In this document: piece by piece, positions 8,408-16,948 of the stretch
Layout of the letters: each line of letters opens with the position of its first letter
Position numbering within the stretch: the first letter of the stretch is position 1
From: Ardenticatena maritima
Lineage (GTDB): Bacteria; Chloroflexota; Anaerolineae; Ardenticatenales; Ardenticatenaceae
Length of the DNA: 64,000 bases
Assembly: GCF_001306175.1 (NCBI RefSeq)
Contig: NZ_LGKN01000009.1
Location: forward strand, 124,001-188,000
Direction: 5' to 3'
Program-made: the position numbers and the translations under genes
Notes under the pieces: model-generated
Database searches by the model: none
Seen by the model: the letters and a program-made list of their open reading frames with translations, nothing else
Told to the model about the DNA's origin: nothing

Positions 8408-8650
8408 TTACTCCTTCGTCGTCTCTTCGTTACCGCCAAACAGGTTGCCCAGCCCCTTCATGAGAGACTGTGCATCACCCATATCAAAACCGCCACTTCC
8501 GCCGCCGCTGCCCAACAAAGCCTGCACCTGCCCGCGGAACGGTTCAGGCACACGCTCTTCCAGGTATTCCCAGACAACAGCGACAACTTTTTCAGCCACA
8601 TCTTCGCTGAGGCCCGTTCGTTCGGCAATGAGTTTGCTCAATTCGTCCAT
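8408..8650 (-). CDS. Small helical protein of unknown function
   Basis: This 80-residue protein has an N-terminal helical part (MDELSKLIAERTGLSEDVAEKVVAVVWEYL) resembling the small DUF2267/DUF937-like helical families, then a glycine/serine linker and a short helix. It has no membrane segment or signal. The ATG follows AAAGGAGGC. It starts a two-gene unit with the DUF4332-like gene, which suggests a shared role. I do not recognise a function. Confidence 0.6.
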   Translation of the reverse strand: MDELSKLIAERTGLSEDVAEKVVAVVWEYLEERVPEPFRGQVQALLGSGGGSGGFDMGDAQSLMKGLGNLFGGNEETTKE

Positions 8651-8722
8651 GCAATACGCCTCCTTTCATACACATTCAGGTACACCTTTACCATACGCAA
8701 TGAATATTACAGAAAAAATTAC

Positions 8723-8757
8723 GAAACGGCGCGGTATGATGCCCGCGCCGTTTTTTT
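8723..8757 (-). terminator. Terminator after the RqcH operon
   Basis: The stem AACGGCGCGG/CCGCGCCGTT with an eight-base loop lies between two minus-strand units. The T run is longer on the plus strand (seven T) than on the minus (three T), so on the minus strand it is a moderate terminator. Confidence 0.6.
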
Positions 8758-8781
8758 CAGCACACACGCACACCTTTCCAC

Positions 8782-10488
8782 CTACATGTCCACCACCTCA
8801 TCCGGCGGACGCGGCGCCGCCCAGACGGTTTGCTCGTTGCGATAGGTGACCAACCCCGGATGAGCCCCCGGCACACGGCGCACATAGCGCCGCTCGGTGT
8901 AATCCACCAATACCTCACTGCCCCCCTTGCGCGCCGGCGAATACCAGGCCGCCAGGCTTGCCACTCGTTCAATCACATCCTGCGGTACGGGACGCCCCGC
9001 ATTTTTGAGAATGACATGCGCGCCAGGCATACCACGCACGTGAAACCACAAATCATCCCCTGAGGCACGCTTGAACGTCACTTCATCGTTCTGCCGCGCG
9101 TTGCGCCCCACATAGACGGGAAACCCGCCCACTTCAAAGCGCAGTGGTCGCCCGACCGGCGCACCTTTGCGCCGCCTGGAAGTTGTTTCAAAACCCGCTT
9201 CAATCAGCGCATCACGCACGGCGTCAATTTCCATGCGGTCTTCGGCCAATTCCAGGTCGGCCAAGAGTTGCTGCAAAAACGCCCGCTCGGTTTCAAATTG
9301 CGCAATGCGTTTTGGCACTTCTTCCGCCGCACGGCGCAGTTTTTCGTAGCGCTCAAAGTAGGCTTGCGCATTTTCAACCGGCGTTTTGGTGGGGTCGAGT
9401 GTGATGGTGCGCGGCTGGCCTTCGTAATCGGGCAGGGTTGCCTCGCGTGCGCCGCGCGGCACTTGCCACTGGTACGCCAGCAGCAGTTCGCCCGCTTCGC
9501 GCAGGCGGGTTATCTCTTCTTCGGGGACGATTTGCTCGCGCAATTGGTCAAGCGAGCGTTCCACACGCGCCAATGCGTCCTCAATGCGTGCGCGCACCTG
9601 CTGACGCGCGGCGGCGTAGGGGTCGGTATCCAGGCGGGCGCTGAAATAGCGCCACATGGCGGTGCTGATATCGTCCACCGGTTCACGGCGGGGCTGATGC
9701 CGCAGTTCGTAGGGGGCAAACGCCACCACCGTTCCCTCTTCATCCAATGCAACATGCGGCGCCCACGCCCCTGTTTCAGGCAAGCGGTACAACGCAGCCA
9801 GGGCGTCGAGAAGCGCCGCGGGTTCAACGTCATGCGGGGTTGCGTCGGCGGAACCGGTTGCGCGATAGACCGCTTCGCGTGCGGCTGTGGGGCTGACGCC
9901 CAAGAGCCAGCGCGGCAAGAGGCGCGCCACTTCTTCATCAGCGGGGGCGTTGGCGAGCAAGCGCGCCAAGGTATCCGGTGTGAGGTCGAGCGGCGCGATT
10001 TTGTCAGCGGGCGGGGGCGGCGGGACGTAGGGTTTGCCGGGCAATGTGACGCGGTAGCGGTTCATGTCAGGCCCAATGCGTTTGAGGGCGTCCAGCACGC
10101 GCCCGTCATGTACCAGCACAAGATTGCTGTACCGCCCCATGATTTCAGCAATCAGAACGCACGCCCCGGCCTCACCTTCAAAATGCAATTCCAGCACGCG
10201 CTCCCATTCGGGTTGGCGCACGTCAACCAGCCGCGCGCCACGCACCCACTTGCGCAACAACAAGAGCAGCGGGGTCTCCGTATCCAGCCCACGCCGCAAT
10301 TTTTGCGGCACAAACAACATGCGGGCGTACTGTGGATGCGCCGAAAGCAAGAGATACGCGCGTCGCCCAGCGTACAATTCGAGTTCGATGCTCCATTCAT
10401 CAGGGAACACCACTTGTTGCACACGCGCCCCTAAAAACGTATCGAGGTCGTCGCGCAAACAGGCGAGTGTGAGATAATCAACATGCAT
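8782..10488 (-). CDS. rqcH: NFACT-family ribosome quality control factor (RqcH/FbpA)
   Basis: This 568-residue protein begins with an NFACT-N domain (MHVDYLTLACLRDDLDTFLG...), then helix-hairpin-helix and coiled-coil parts (about 290-430), and ends with the NFACT-R/DUF814 domain (YVGRNARQNDEVTFKRASGDDLWFH..., about 475-560). In bacteria this family binds stalled 50S subunits carrying peptidyl-tRNA and adds C-terminal alanine tails. At the family's key Asp-Arg pair the sequence reads Glu96-Arg97, a conservative change. ATG at 10488 with AGGAG seven bases upstream; a longer frame upstream overlaps the neighbour and is rejected. It ends an operon with the PAP2-like and molybdenum hydroxylase genes. 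Confidence 0.92.
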   Translation of the reverse strand: MHVDYLTLACLRDDLDTFLGARVQQVVFPDEWSIELELYAGRRAYLLLSAHPQYARMLFVPQKLRRGLDTETPLLLLLRKWVRGARLVDVRQPEWERVLELHFEGEAGACVLIAEIMGRYSNLVLVHDGRVLDALKRIGPDMNRYRVTLPGKPYVPPPPPADKIAPLDLTPDTLARLLANAPADEEVARLLPRWLLGVSPTAAREAVYRATGSADATPHDVEPAALLDALAALYRLPETGAWAPHVALDEEGTVVAFAPYELRHQPRREPVDDISTAMWRYFSARLDTDPYAAARQQVRARIEDALARVERSLDQLREQIVPEEEITRLREAGELLLAYQWQVPRGAREATLPDYEGQPRTITLDPTKTPVENAQAYFERYEKLRRAAEEVPKRIAQFETERAFLQQLLADLELAEDRMEIDAVRDALIEAGFETTSRRRKGAPVGRPLRFEVGGFPVYVGRNARQNDEVTFKRASGDDLWFHVRGMPGAHVILKNAGRPVPQDVIERVASLAAWYSPARKGGSEVLVDYTERRYVRRVPGAHPGLVTYRNEQTVWAAPRPPDEVVDM

Positions 10489-10498
10489 GGTCGCGCTC

Positions 10499-11077
10499 CT
10501 ACGGCTTGATGAACCAGAGAACGGCGGCGGGAATGAGCACGCCGGCCAGCGCACCGGCGACCAGTTGGGCGGGCGTATGTTTGCGCCGTTCAAGGCGCGC
10601 CCAAGCCACCGGCACCAGGGCAAGGTAGCCCCACGCCCAGCCCAACCCAAACACATAGACCAAAACGGTCATGAAGCCGGCCACGCTCACCATGTGCAGG
10701 CTAATTTTCCAGACACTGGAAATGAGCAACATGCTCACGCCCAGACAGGCGTAAATCAGGGCGAACGCCCAGACCAGGCGGGGCGCCCCACCCATGCCGA
10801 GGAGAACGAGCGCCAGCAGGTCGCTGGCGAGGCTCACCGCAATGAAGCGTGGACGTTCGCGGCGGTCGCTCAGTTCCCAATCCGAAACCCAGCCGCGCCG
10901 ACGCCCGATGATGAGATACGCGAGCGGTACGCCGTTCAAAAGAAGCATGGCGATGAGCGCCCACACGAGACCACGCGCCCCGCCCGCATGCCAGCCCACC
11001 AGTGGAAAAACCCAGAGCGAGAGCACGGAACTATCCGAGAGGATGGAGATGAGACGCGCCAGCGCTGCACGGTTCAT
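10499..11077 (-). CDS. Divergent PAP2-like integral membrane protein
   Basis: This 192-residue protein has about five or six hydrophobic helices. A loop motif SDWELSDRRERPRF (about 67-80) and a C-terminal KHTPAQLVAGALAG resemble the divergent PAP2 phosphatase-like membrane proteins. The canonical PSGH motif is not clear, so lipid phosphatase activity is uncertain. The ATG overlaps the stop of the upstream molybdenum hydroxylase gene as ATGA, so translation is coupled. RqcH follows 10 bases after its stop. Confidence 0.6.
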   Translation of the reverse strand: MNRAALARLISILSDSSVLSLWVFPLVGWHAGGARGLVWALIAMLLLNGVPLAYLIIGRRRGWVSDWELSDRRERPRFIAVSLASDLLALVLLGMGGAPRLVWAFALIYACLGVSMLLISSVWKISLHMVSVAGFMTVLVYVFGLGWAWGYLALVPVAWARLERRKHTPAQLVAGALAGVLIPAAVLWFIKP

Positions 11078-13332
11078 GCGTCGCCCCCCTGCAACGCCCG
11101 CCAGACGCGTTGCGGTGTCATGGGCAAGTCGGAGAGGCGCACACCGGTCGCATGCGCTATGGCGTTCGCCACCGCCGCCGCCGTCGCCACCACGGGCGGC
11201 TCGCCGACACCACGCGCGCCAAATGGACCATGCTCCGAGGGGACTTCGACCAGAATGCACTCGATTGCTTCGGCAACATGGGGTGCACGCGGCACGCTGT
11301 AATCCATCCATGAGGCGGTCAGCACCTGCCCGTTTTCATCATAGGCAATCTGCTCGTGCAACGCCCAGCCAAGGCCTTGCACCGCGCCCCCCATCATCTG
11401 CCCTTCAATCAGCAAGGGGTTGATGGCACGCCCCACGTCTTGCGCGAGCACAAGCCGATGCACCCGCACCACGCCGGTGTCGGGGTCTACGCTCACCTCG
11501 GCAAGTTGGGCGCAGAAACCGGGCGCTTGTTCTGTGATGGCGGTACGCCCATGCCCCAACACGGGCGCATACCGCCCACCAAAACGCATGGTTTTGCCCG
11601 CAATCTCCGCCAGCGAGAGCGAACGCCCCGGCACGCCCCGCACATGCACCGCCCCGTCGCGCAATTCCAGGTCGCCGGGATCGGCTTCGAGTTCTTCGGC
11701 GGCAATGGCAAGCACCTGTTGTTTGGCTTCTTCCACCGCTTGCAACACGGCTGCGCCGACCGTGTAGGTGATTTTGCTTCCGCCGGTCGCCCCGGCATAG
11801 GGCGCAGTGAGCGTATCGCCCGTGACGATGCGGATTTTTTCAGGCGGCACGTCAAAAACTTCGGCGGCAATCAACGCAAAGGCGGTTGTCGAACCGGTCA
11901 GGTCCACTGAGCCGACGTTGATGGTGAGCGTACCATCACGCTGCAAAAGGCAGGTCGCCGCCGCCGGCTCTATGCCGCCGGGCCATCCGCCAACCGCCAC
12001 GCCCACACCACGCCCTTCGGCGCGCGCCTGTTCGCGGTTCTGCCAGAGCGGATGCTCGCGGATGGCTTCCAGCACGTTGCGCAACCCAATGCGCGGCCAG
12101 GGACGCCCGCGAATGGTGGGGTCGCCTGTGGCGGATGCGTGGCGCAAGCGAAGTTCGATCGCGTCCACGCCCAGGCGTTGGGCGAGTTCGTCCATAGCGC
12201 TTTCGATGGCAAACGTGGCTTGGGGCGCACCCGGCGCGCGGTAGGCGTCGTTGGATGCCTTGAAGGTCAGCACTTCCACGCCTTCAATCTCGACGTTGGG
12301 GATTTGGTAATAACTGCCGAGCAAGAAAGCGGCAACCCCCACAGGTGTGCCGGGATAACAGCCACTATCAAACAGAAGATGCGCGCGCAATACGGTAATC
12401 GTACCGTCGCGGCGCGCCCCCAGTTGCACGTGGATGCGTGCCGCGGGCGCGGGCTTGGTTGCCAACAATTCTTCCATGCGCGTCAGTTTGAGCCGCACAG
12501 GGCGGCGCAATTTCTGCGCGGCAAACGCCACCAGCGGCTCGAACAGCAAGAATTTGCCGCCAAAACCGCCCCCCACTGGTGTTGGAATGACGCGCACGTC
12601 GCTTTCGGTCATGCCGAGAAGGTCGGCGACTTCGCTTTGCACAAAGAACGGCGCTTGCGTGCTCGTCCAAATGGTGATGCCTTCCGGTTCAGGACGCGCC
12701 ACAACGGTTTGGGGTTCCAGGTAGTTTTGGTGCACGCGCGATGTGGTGTAGGTGCGTTCCACCACAACCTCAGCCTCGGCGAGCGCCTGTGCGGCGTCGC
12801 CCCGCGCAAAATGCACCCGGTTGGAGATGTTGCTCCGCGTCGGTTGCACGTCTTCCCCGCCGACGTCGGCGCCGTGCGCGGCGGCGGTTTCATCATCGCT
12901 TCCGGGGATACCCTCAGGCCAGACCAGCGGCGCATCGGGCGCCATGGCGGCTTCGGGGTCCACCACCGCCGGCAAGGGGTCGTAGTCCACAAAAACCAGG
13001 TCGGCGGCGTCTTGCGCTGTGGCTTCATCCTCGGCAACGACCAGCGCCACCGGCTGCCCCGCAAAAATCACCCGGTCGCGCGCCAGCAGCAAGCGGTGGC
13101 GAGACGTGGGCACGATGTCGGGCAAATCCTCCGCCGTCAAAACAGCCACCACGCCGGGCACGGCCCGCGCCTGGCTTGTGTCAATCGCCCGTATCGCGGC
13201 GTGCGGATAGGGGCTCAACACCAGGCGCGCATGCAACAAACCGGGCAACGCCACATCGCCCGCGTAGTTGACACGCCCGGCGGCTTTGCTTGCACCATCA
13301 CGCAGGGGAACACGTTTGCCAATTGCCGTCAT
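11074..13332 (-). CDS. Molybdenum hydroxylase (xanthine dehydrogenase family) large subunit
   Basis: This 752-residue protein is a molybdopterin-binding large subunit of the XdhA/CoxL/aldehyde oxidase family. Visible are the N-terminal ab hammerhead domain (GKRVPLRDGASKAAGRVNYAGD), the PVGGGFGGK cofactor motif (about 245), AYRAPGAPQ (about 370) and the GARGVGEPP motif with the catalytic base Glu711. It lacks the CoxL active-site cysteine loop, so it is not an obvious CO dehydrogenase. The FAD and 2Fe-2S subunits are not adjacent, so partners must be elsewhere. The substrate cannot be read from the sequence. Confidence 0.88.
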   Translation of the reverse strand: MTAIGKRVPLRDGASKAAGRVNYAGDVALPGLLHARLVLSPYPHAAIRAIDTSQARAVPGVVAVLTAEDLPDIVPTSRHRLLLARDRVIFAGQPVALVVAEDEATAQDAADLVFVDYDPLPAVVDPEAAMAPDAPLVWPEGIPGSDDETAAAHGADVGGEDVQPTRSNISNRVHFARGDAAQALAEAEVVVERTYTTSRVHQNYLEPQTVVARPEPEGITIWTSTQAPFFVQSEVADLLGMTESDVRVIPTPVGGGFGGKFLLFEPLVAFAAQKLRRPVRLKLTRMEELLATKPAPAARIHVQLGARRDGTITVLRAHLLFDSGCYPGTPVGVAAFLLGSYYQIPNVEIEGVEVLTFKASNDAYRAPGAPQATFAIESAMDELAQRLGVDAIELRLRHASATGDPTIRGRPWPRIGLRNVLEAIREHPLWQNREQARAEGRGVGVAVGGWPGGIEPAAATCLLQRDGTLTINVGSVDLTGSTTAFALIAAEVFDVPPEKIRIVTGDTLTAPYAGATGGSKITYTVGAAVLQAVEEAKQQVLAIAAEELEADPGDLELRDGAVHVRGVPGRSLSLAEIAGKTMRFGGRYAPVLGHGRTAITEQAPGFCAQLAEVSVDPDTGVVRVHRLVLAQDVGRAINPLLIEGQMMGGAVQGLGWALHEQIAYDENGQVLTASWMDYSVPRAPHVAEAIECILVEVPSEHGPFGARGVGEPPVVATAAAVANAIAHATGVRLSDLPMTPQRVWRALQGGDA

Positions 13333-13383
13333 CGGTTGCCTCCATGCAACGTTCTCGGCTTCTTCACACAGTTAGCGAGGCTC

Positions 13384-13412
13384 ATTATAAAAGAAAGCAG
13401 GGTTTGCAGAAA
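13384..13412 (-). promoter_or_regulatory. Promoter of the molybdenum hydroxylase operon
   Basis: Minus strand: -10 TATAAT (13384-13389), 17-base spacer and a weak -35 TTTCTG (13407-13412). It would give a leader of about 45 bases. The poor -35 hints that an activator may be needed. Confidence 0.5.
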
Positions 13413-13449
13413 AACCGCTTTCCTCAGGCTCTCGTCCGGAACGGCGGTC

Positions 13450-13477
13450 TTGTCCAAATGGCAAGGCGTGCTATCTT
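13450..13477 (+). promoter_or_regulatory. Possible promoter of the DUF1405 gene
   Basis: TTGTCC (13450-13455), 16-base spacer, TATCTT (13472-13477), 32 bases before the ATG, divergent from the molybdenum hydroxylase promoter. Confidence 0.45.
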
Positions 13478-13509
13478 TGCGCCATCAGACCAAAGGCGAG
13501 GGAGACACA

Positions 13510-14118
13510 ATGCTGCCAACACTTTTGGGGAGTGTACGGCGTCTGCTGAGCGATAAACGCATTGAAACCGCGCTCATCGTCATCAACGTGCTGGGGTTTT
13601 TGATTGGCGCGATTTACTGGTACGGGCCGCAAATGCGTATCGTGCCGCCCTATTTGTGGCCCTGGCTGGTGGATTCGCCGCTCTCGGTTTTGGGCTTTGC
13701 CATCGCCCTACCCTGGATTCGACGCCGCCCGCATGACTGGGGCGCACAAATGGCTGCCACGTGGGCGGTGTTCAGCAATGTGAAATATGGGCTGTGGACG
13801 GTCTTGTTCTGGATTTTGTGGTGGCGTGGTCCCGGCTGGTTCACGCTGGAAAGCATTACCATGACCTTCACCCACAGCGCGATGGTGCTCATGGGGTTGA
13901 GTTTGCTGCTTTTCTACCGCCCCAAGCCCCTGCACGTCTTTTTGGCGGCGGGCTGGTTTGGGCTGAACGACTACCTGGACTATTGGCGCGGTATTGCGCC
14001 CACCGTGCCCGCCGGTGTGGATTTGCGCATTTTGCAGTGGGAACAAGTGCTGATGACCACCCTGCTCACCGTGGGGATGCTCTGGCTGGCGCGTTCAGCA
14101 AAGCCAAACGAGCGTTGA
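13510..14118 (+). CDS. DUF1405-family membrane protein
   Basis: This 202-residue protein has six or so transmembrane helices and the DUF1405 family marks: an N-terminal GFLIGAIYWYGPQM segment, SNVKYGLWTVLFW in the middle and GWFGLNDYLDYW near the C-terminus. The family is found in Firmicutes and Chloroflexota; its biochemical role is not known. The ATG follows GAGGGAG. A strong promoter for the next gene begins within its stop codon, so the downstream acyltransferase can be expressed separately. Confidence 0.8.
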   Translation: MLPTLLGSVRRLLSDKRIETALIVINVLGFLIGAIYWYGPQMRIVPPYLWPWLVDSPLSVLGFAIALPWIRRRPHDWGAQMAATWAVFSNVKYGLWTVLFWILWWRGPGWFTLESITMTFTHSAMVLMGLSLLLFYRPKPLHVFLAAGWFGLNDYLDYWRGIAPTVPAGVDLRILQWEQVLMTTLLTVGMLWLARSAKPNER

Positions 14119-14143
14119 CATGTCATCGGGCGAATTGTACAAT
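14115..14143 (+). promoter_or_regulatory. Promoter of the PlsY-like gene
   Basis: -35 TTGACA (14115-14120), 17-base spacer, -10 TACAAT (14138-14143): near-perfect housekeeping promoter. The -10 lies within an imperfect palindrome GCGAATTGTACAATCGC (14130-14146). Confidence 0.75.
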
Positions 14144-14254
14144 CGCGCTGAGTACGCCCACACACCTTCAACTTCCTATCGTAACCCAAACACCAAGAGC
14201 GGGTTTTTGTCAATGGCAGACGGTATCACAATGTTGTGAAGGGGGGATTTGCTT

Positions 14255-14857
14255 GTGACGCTCATCATCGCCATTCTCATCGGCTATCTTGTTGGCTCTA
14301 TTCCGAACGGTGTGCTGATTGGTCGCTACCTTTTTGGGGTTGACCCCCGCACAGTCGGCAGTGGCCGCACCGGCGGGACCAACGTCTATCGCGCCGCCGG
14401 TCCCAAAGCGGGCATTCTCACCGCGATTACGGACGCTTTCAAAGGCATTTTGGCGGTTTTGCTGGTGCGTATGCTCATCACCGACAATGAAATGGCCGCC
14501 CAACTGGCCGGCTTGTTCGCCGTGGTGGGGCACAACTGGTCTATCTTCCTCAAATTCAAAGGCGGCGCCGGCACCATGCCCAACCTAGGCGCAATGGCGA
14601 CCCTTTCGGCGACGATGTTTGTCCCGGCGGGGTTGTTGGGGCTGATTTCGCTCTACGTCTGGCGCATGGCCTCGCTGGCGTCGCTGGTGGTCGCGTGGAC
14701 GGGCTTGCTGGCGGCGCTTTTGTTCGCCCGCGAATACTGGTTGTACGCCATCGGGCAAGCGCTGGTCGTCACATGGGCGCTTCGTCCCAATATCAAACGC
14801 ATTTTGAACGGAACAGAACGCCGCATCGGTGAACGCAACAAAACGCCCGTGAATTGA
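14255..14857 (+). CDS. plsY: PlsY-like glycerol-3-phosphate acyltransferase, variant motifs
   Basis: This 200-residue membrane protein matches PlsY, which transfers acyl groups from acyl phosphate to glycerol-3-phosphate in phospholipid synthesis. The GSIPNGVLIGR, TGGTNVYRAAG and HNWSIFLKFKGG motifs are in the right order among about five to seven membrane helices. Two motifs deviate: GSGN reads GSGR, and the KGGK motif reads KGGA, losing a conserved lysine. It may be a lineage-specific paralogue. The GTG start at 14255 is preferred (AGGGGGG eight bases upstream) over TTG at 14249. The terminator stem contains its stop codon. Confidence 0.75.
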   Translation: MTLIIAILIGYLVGSIPNGVLIGRYLFGVDPRTVGSGRTGGTNVYRAAGPKAGILTAITDAFKGILAVLLVRMLITDNEMAAQLAGLFAVVGHNWSIFLKFKGGAGTMPNLGAMATLSATMFVPAGLLGLISLYVWRMASLASLVVAWTGLLAALLFAREYWLYAIGQALVVTWALRPNIKRILNGTERRIGERNKTPVN

Positions 14858-14872
14858 TTCACGGGCGTTTTG
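14839..14872 (+). terminator. Terminator of the PlsY-like gene
   Basis: The stem AAAACGCCCGTGAAT/ATTCACGGGCGTTTT overlaps the stop codon of the PlsY-like gene and ends in a T run. It insulates the following regulator gene, although the downstream gene starts only 26 bases later. Confidence 0.8.
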
Positions 14873-14897
14873 CCATACCAACAGAAGGACGCACGCC

Positions 14898-16880
14898 ATG
14901 CCCCCTCACCTCAGTCGCTTGAAAACATGTTGGCAACACTTTATCACCACCGGTACACTTGACGAAGCAGAGATTGCCGCGCTTTCGCACCCCATTTACC
15001 GCTCGTGGCAACGGTGCGCCCTGCGCCTCTCCCCCACGCGCCCGCCCCGCTTGCCGCAGGCGCGTACCGACGTGTTGGAACAGGTGCGGCTCGCGCTGTT
15101 TGAGATGCTGGCAACCGCCCGCCCCTGTCTGGAAGATGTGCTCCAATTCAGTGAAGGTTCGGGCTTTGTGCTGGTGTTGACCGACGGCACCGGTTGCGTG
15201 CTGGATGTCCTGGGCGAACCCGATGCGGTACGCGCCATGTCCACCTACCATCTCCGCCCCGGCGCGTATTGGAGCGAAGGCGCGGCGGGGACGAACGCCA
15301 TCGCGCTGGCACTGCTCGATGCAATGCCCATCGAAGTGGTTGGACCGGCGCACTATCTGCAAGCCTTCCACACGCTGACAAGCGCCGCCGCGCCGATTCA
15401 CGATGTGCGCGGGCATATCATCGGCACGGTTGCCATGGTGGGACCAGTAGACCGCTACAACGCTCATACGCTTGCCACCGTCATGGCAACCACCAAAGCC
15501 ATCCACAACCAACTCCATACCGACTACTACCTGGCCACCGCGAACCGCCACCTGACGGAGTTGCAAAGCGTCTTCCGCGCCATTTCGGATGGTGTGATTT
15601 CGTGGAATCCCGATGGGCGCATCATGCACATCAACGAACGCGCCGGCGACCTTTTAGGCATTGCACCAGAACAAGCACGCGGGCGTTTTCTGCATGACGT
15701 GGTGCAACTCCCCCCGCTGGTGCAACAGGCGCAGCAGGAAGAACGCACCCTGCTGGACGCCGAAGTGACGCTTTGGGTTGGGCGTCGCAGTTTCGACGTC
15801 ATGCTCTGCTTCCACCCCATTCGCCACGGGGCGCACTGCCTTGGCTATCTGGCAACCATTCGCCCCGCCCAGCGTGTACGCAACATGGTGCAACGCATCG
15901 TCAGCATGCCCACGACGCTCACCCTCGACGATATTCCCGCCCATGCGCCCGCCTCGCGCCGCCTGGTGCGCCTGGCACGCCAAGCCGCCCGCGGGCGCGC
16001 CCCCGTTCTGCTCTACGGGGAAAGCGGTGTCGGCAAAAGCCCACTCGCCGCCGCCATTCACAACAGCAGCCCGCGCGCCGATCACCCCTTCATCACAGTG
16101 CATTGCCGCGCCATCCCACACGAGTTGATGATTGCCGAATTTCTGGGCATTGACCAAAGCGCCGACCAGAGCCGCCCCAGCAAGTTTGAACTGGCGGACG
16201 GCGGCACGCTCCACCTGACGGATATCGAATACCTCTCGCTGGAAATGCAAAGCGCGCTCCTGCATGTCATTGACAGCGGCATGGTCATGCGGCTGGCGGG
16301 AACGCGCGCCATCCCTGTGGACGTGCGCATCATCGCCACCACCACCGCCGACCTCGACGCACTGGTCGGCGCAGGGCACTTTCACGCCGACTTGCTCTAT
16401 CGCTTCAACGCATTCCGCATCTTTGTGCCCCCCCTGCGCGAACGCACAGAAGACCTGGAAACGCTCATCGAACGCACCGCCGCCCGTATCGGCCGCCAAG
16501 CCCAACGGCGTGTGCACATTACCCCCGAAGCGATGGAACTGCTTCGCCGCTACACGTGGCACGGCAACATCCGCGAACTCGAATCGGTCATGGAGCGCAT
16601 CATCCTGACGAACGACCGCTCGGTCATACGCCCCGAAGACCTGCCGTCGAATATTCGCTTTGCCACGGCGCGGACATCGGCAAATGCCGCTTCCCCCGCT
16701 TTGCCGGTGCGCTCTCTCGACGACCTGGAACGTGAAGCCATTGAACGCGCCGGCTGGGCATGTCGCGGCAATGTCTCACGCATGGCGGCGCAACTCGGTA
16801 TCAGCCGCACTACACTCTGGCGGCGCTTGAAACAGTACGGCATTGACCCCAACCGCTTCCGCGCACCTTCACGCTCATAA
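14898..16880 (+). CDS. dhaR: DhaR/AcoR-type transcription activator of the glycerol/DHA operon
   Basis: This 660-residue protein has an N-terminal GAF-like sensor (about 60-200), a PAS domain (about 218-320), an AAA+ domain (about 345-580) and a C-terminal Fis-type helix-turn-helix (NVSRMAAQLGISRTTLWRRL, about 625-645). The Walker A GESGVGKS (374-381) and the LLYRF/PPLRER arginine-finger region are kept. The sigma-54 contact loop GAFTGA is absent (residues 417-428 are unrelated), and Walker B reads LHLTDIE rather than LFLDEI. It is therefore probably not a sigma-54 activator; E. coli DhaR likewise works with sigma-70. Its position and family point to control of the downstream operon, sensing DhaK/DhaL state. 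Confidence 0.85.
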   Translation: MPPHLSRLKTCWQHFITTGTLDEAEIAALSHPIYRSWQRCALRLSPTRPPRLPQARTDVLEQVRLALFEMLATARPCLEDVLQFSEGSGFVLVLTDGTGCVLDVLGEPDAVRAMSTYHLRPGAYWSEGAAGTNAIALALLDAMPIEVVGPAHYLQAFHTLTSAAAPIHDVRGHIIGTVAMVGPVDRYNAHTLATVMATTKAIHNQLHTDYYLATANRHLTELQSVFRAISDGVISWNPDGRIMHINERAGDLLGIAPEQARGRFLHDVVQLPPLVQQAQQEERTLLDAEVTLWVGRRSFDVMLCFHPIRHGAHCLGYLATIRPAQRVRNMVQRIVSMPTTLTLDDIPAHAPASRRLVRLARQAARGRAPVLLYGESGVGKSPLAAAIHNSSPRADHPFITVHCRAIPHELMIAEFLGIDQSADQSRPSKFELADGGTLHLTDIEYLSLEMQSALLHVIDSGMVMRLAGTRAIPVDVRIIATTTADLDALVGAGHFHADLLYRFNAFRIFVPPLRERTEDLETLIERTAARIGRQAQRRVHITPEAMELLRRYTWHGNIRELESVMERIILTNDRSVIRPEDLPSNIRFATARTSANAASPALPVRSLDDLEREAIERAGWACRGNVSRMAAQLGISRTTLWRRLKQYGIDPNRFRAPSRS

Positions 16881-16885
16881 CATCC

Positions 16886-16932
16886 GTTTCAATTTGAAAC
16901 ACCATCGCATCGAAAGCGTTTCAATCTGAAAC
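16886..16932 (+). promoter_or_regulatory. Tandem palindromic operators upstream of the glycerol/DHA operon
   Basis: Two near-identical palindromes, GTTTCAATTTGAAAC (16886-16900) and GTTTCAATCTGAAAC (16918-16932), lie 32 bases apart centre to centre, about three helical turns, on the same face of the helix. They sit between dhaR and glpF, about 59 and 91 bases upstream of the proposed transcription start. Probable binding sites of the DhaR-like regulator. Confidence 0.65.
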
Positions 16933-16948
16933 ACTTTTAGCAAAACGC

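Noticed and set aside
12052-13509. Long plus-strand frame reaching upstream of the DUF1405 gene
   Set aside because: The upstream part is antisense to the molybdenum hydroxylase gene; the real start is the ATG at 13510 with a GAGGGAG site.
16886-16932. Start of a CRISPR array from two similar repeats
   Set aside because: There are only two copies and each is a 15-base palindrome in a promoter region without cas genes; operators explain them better.
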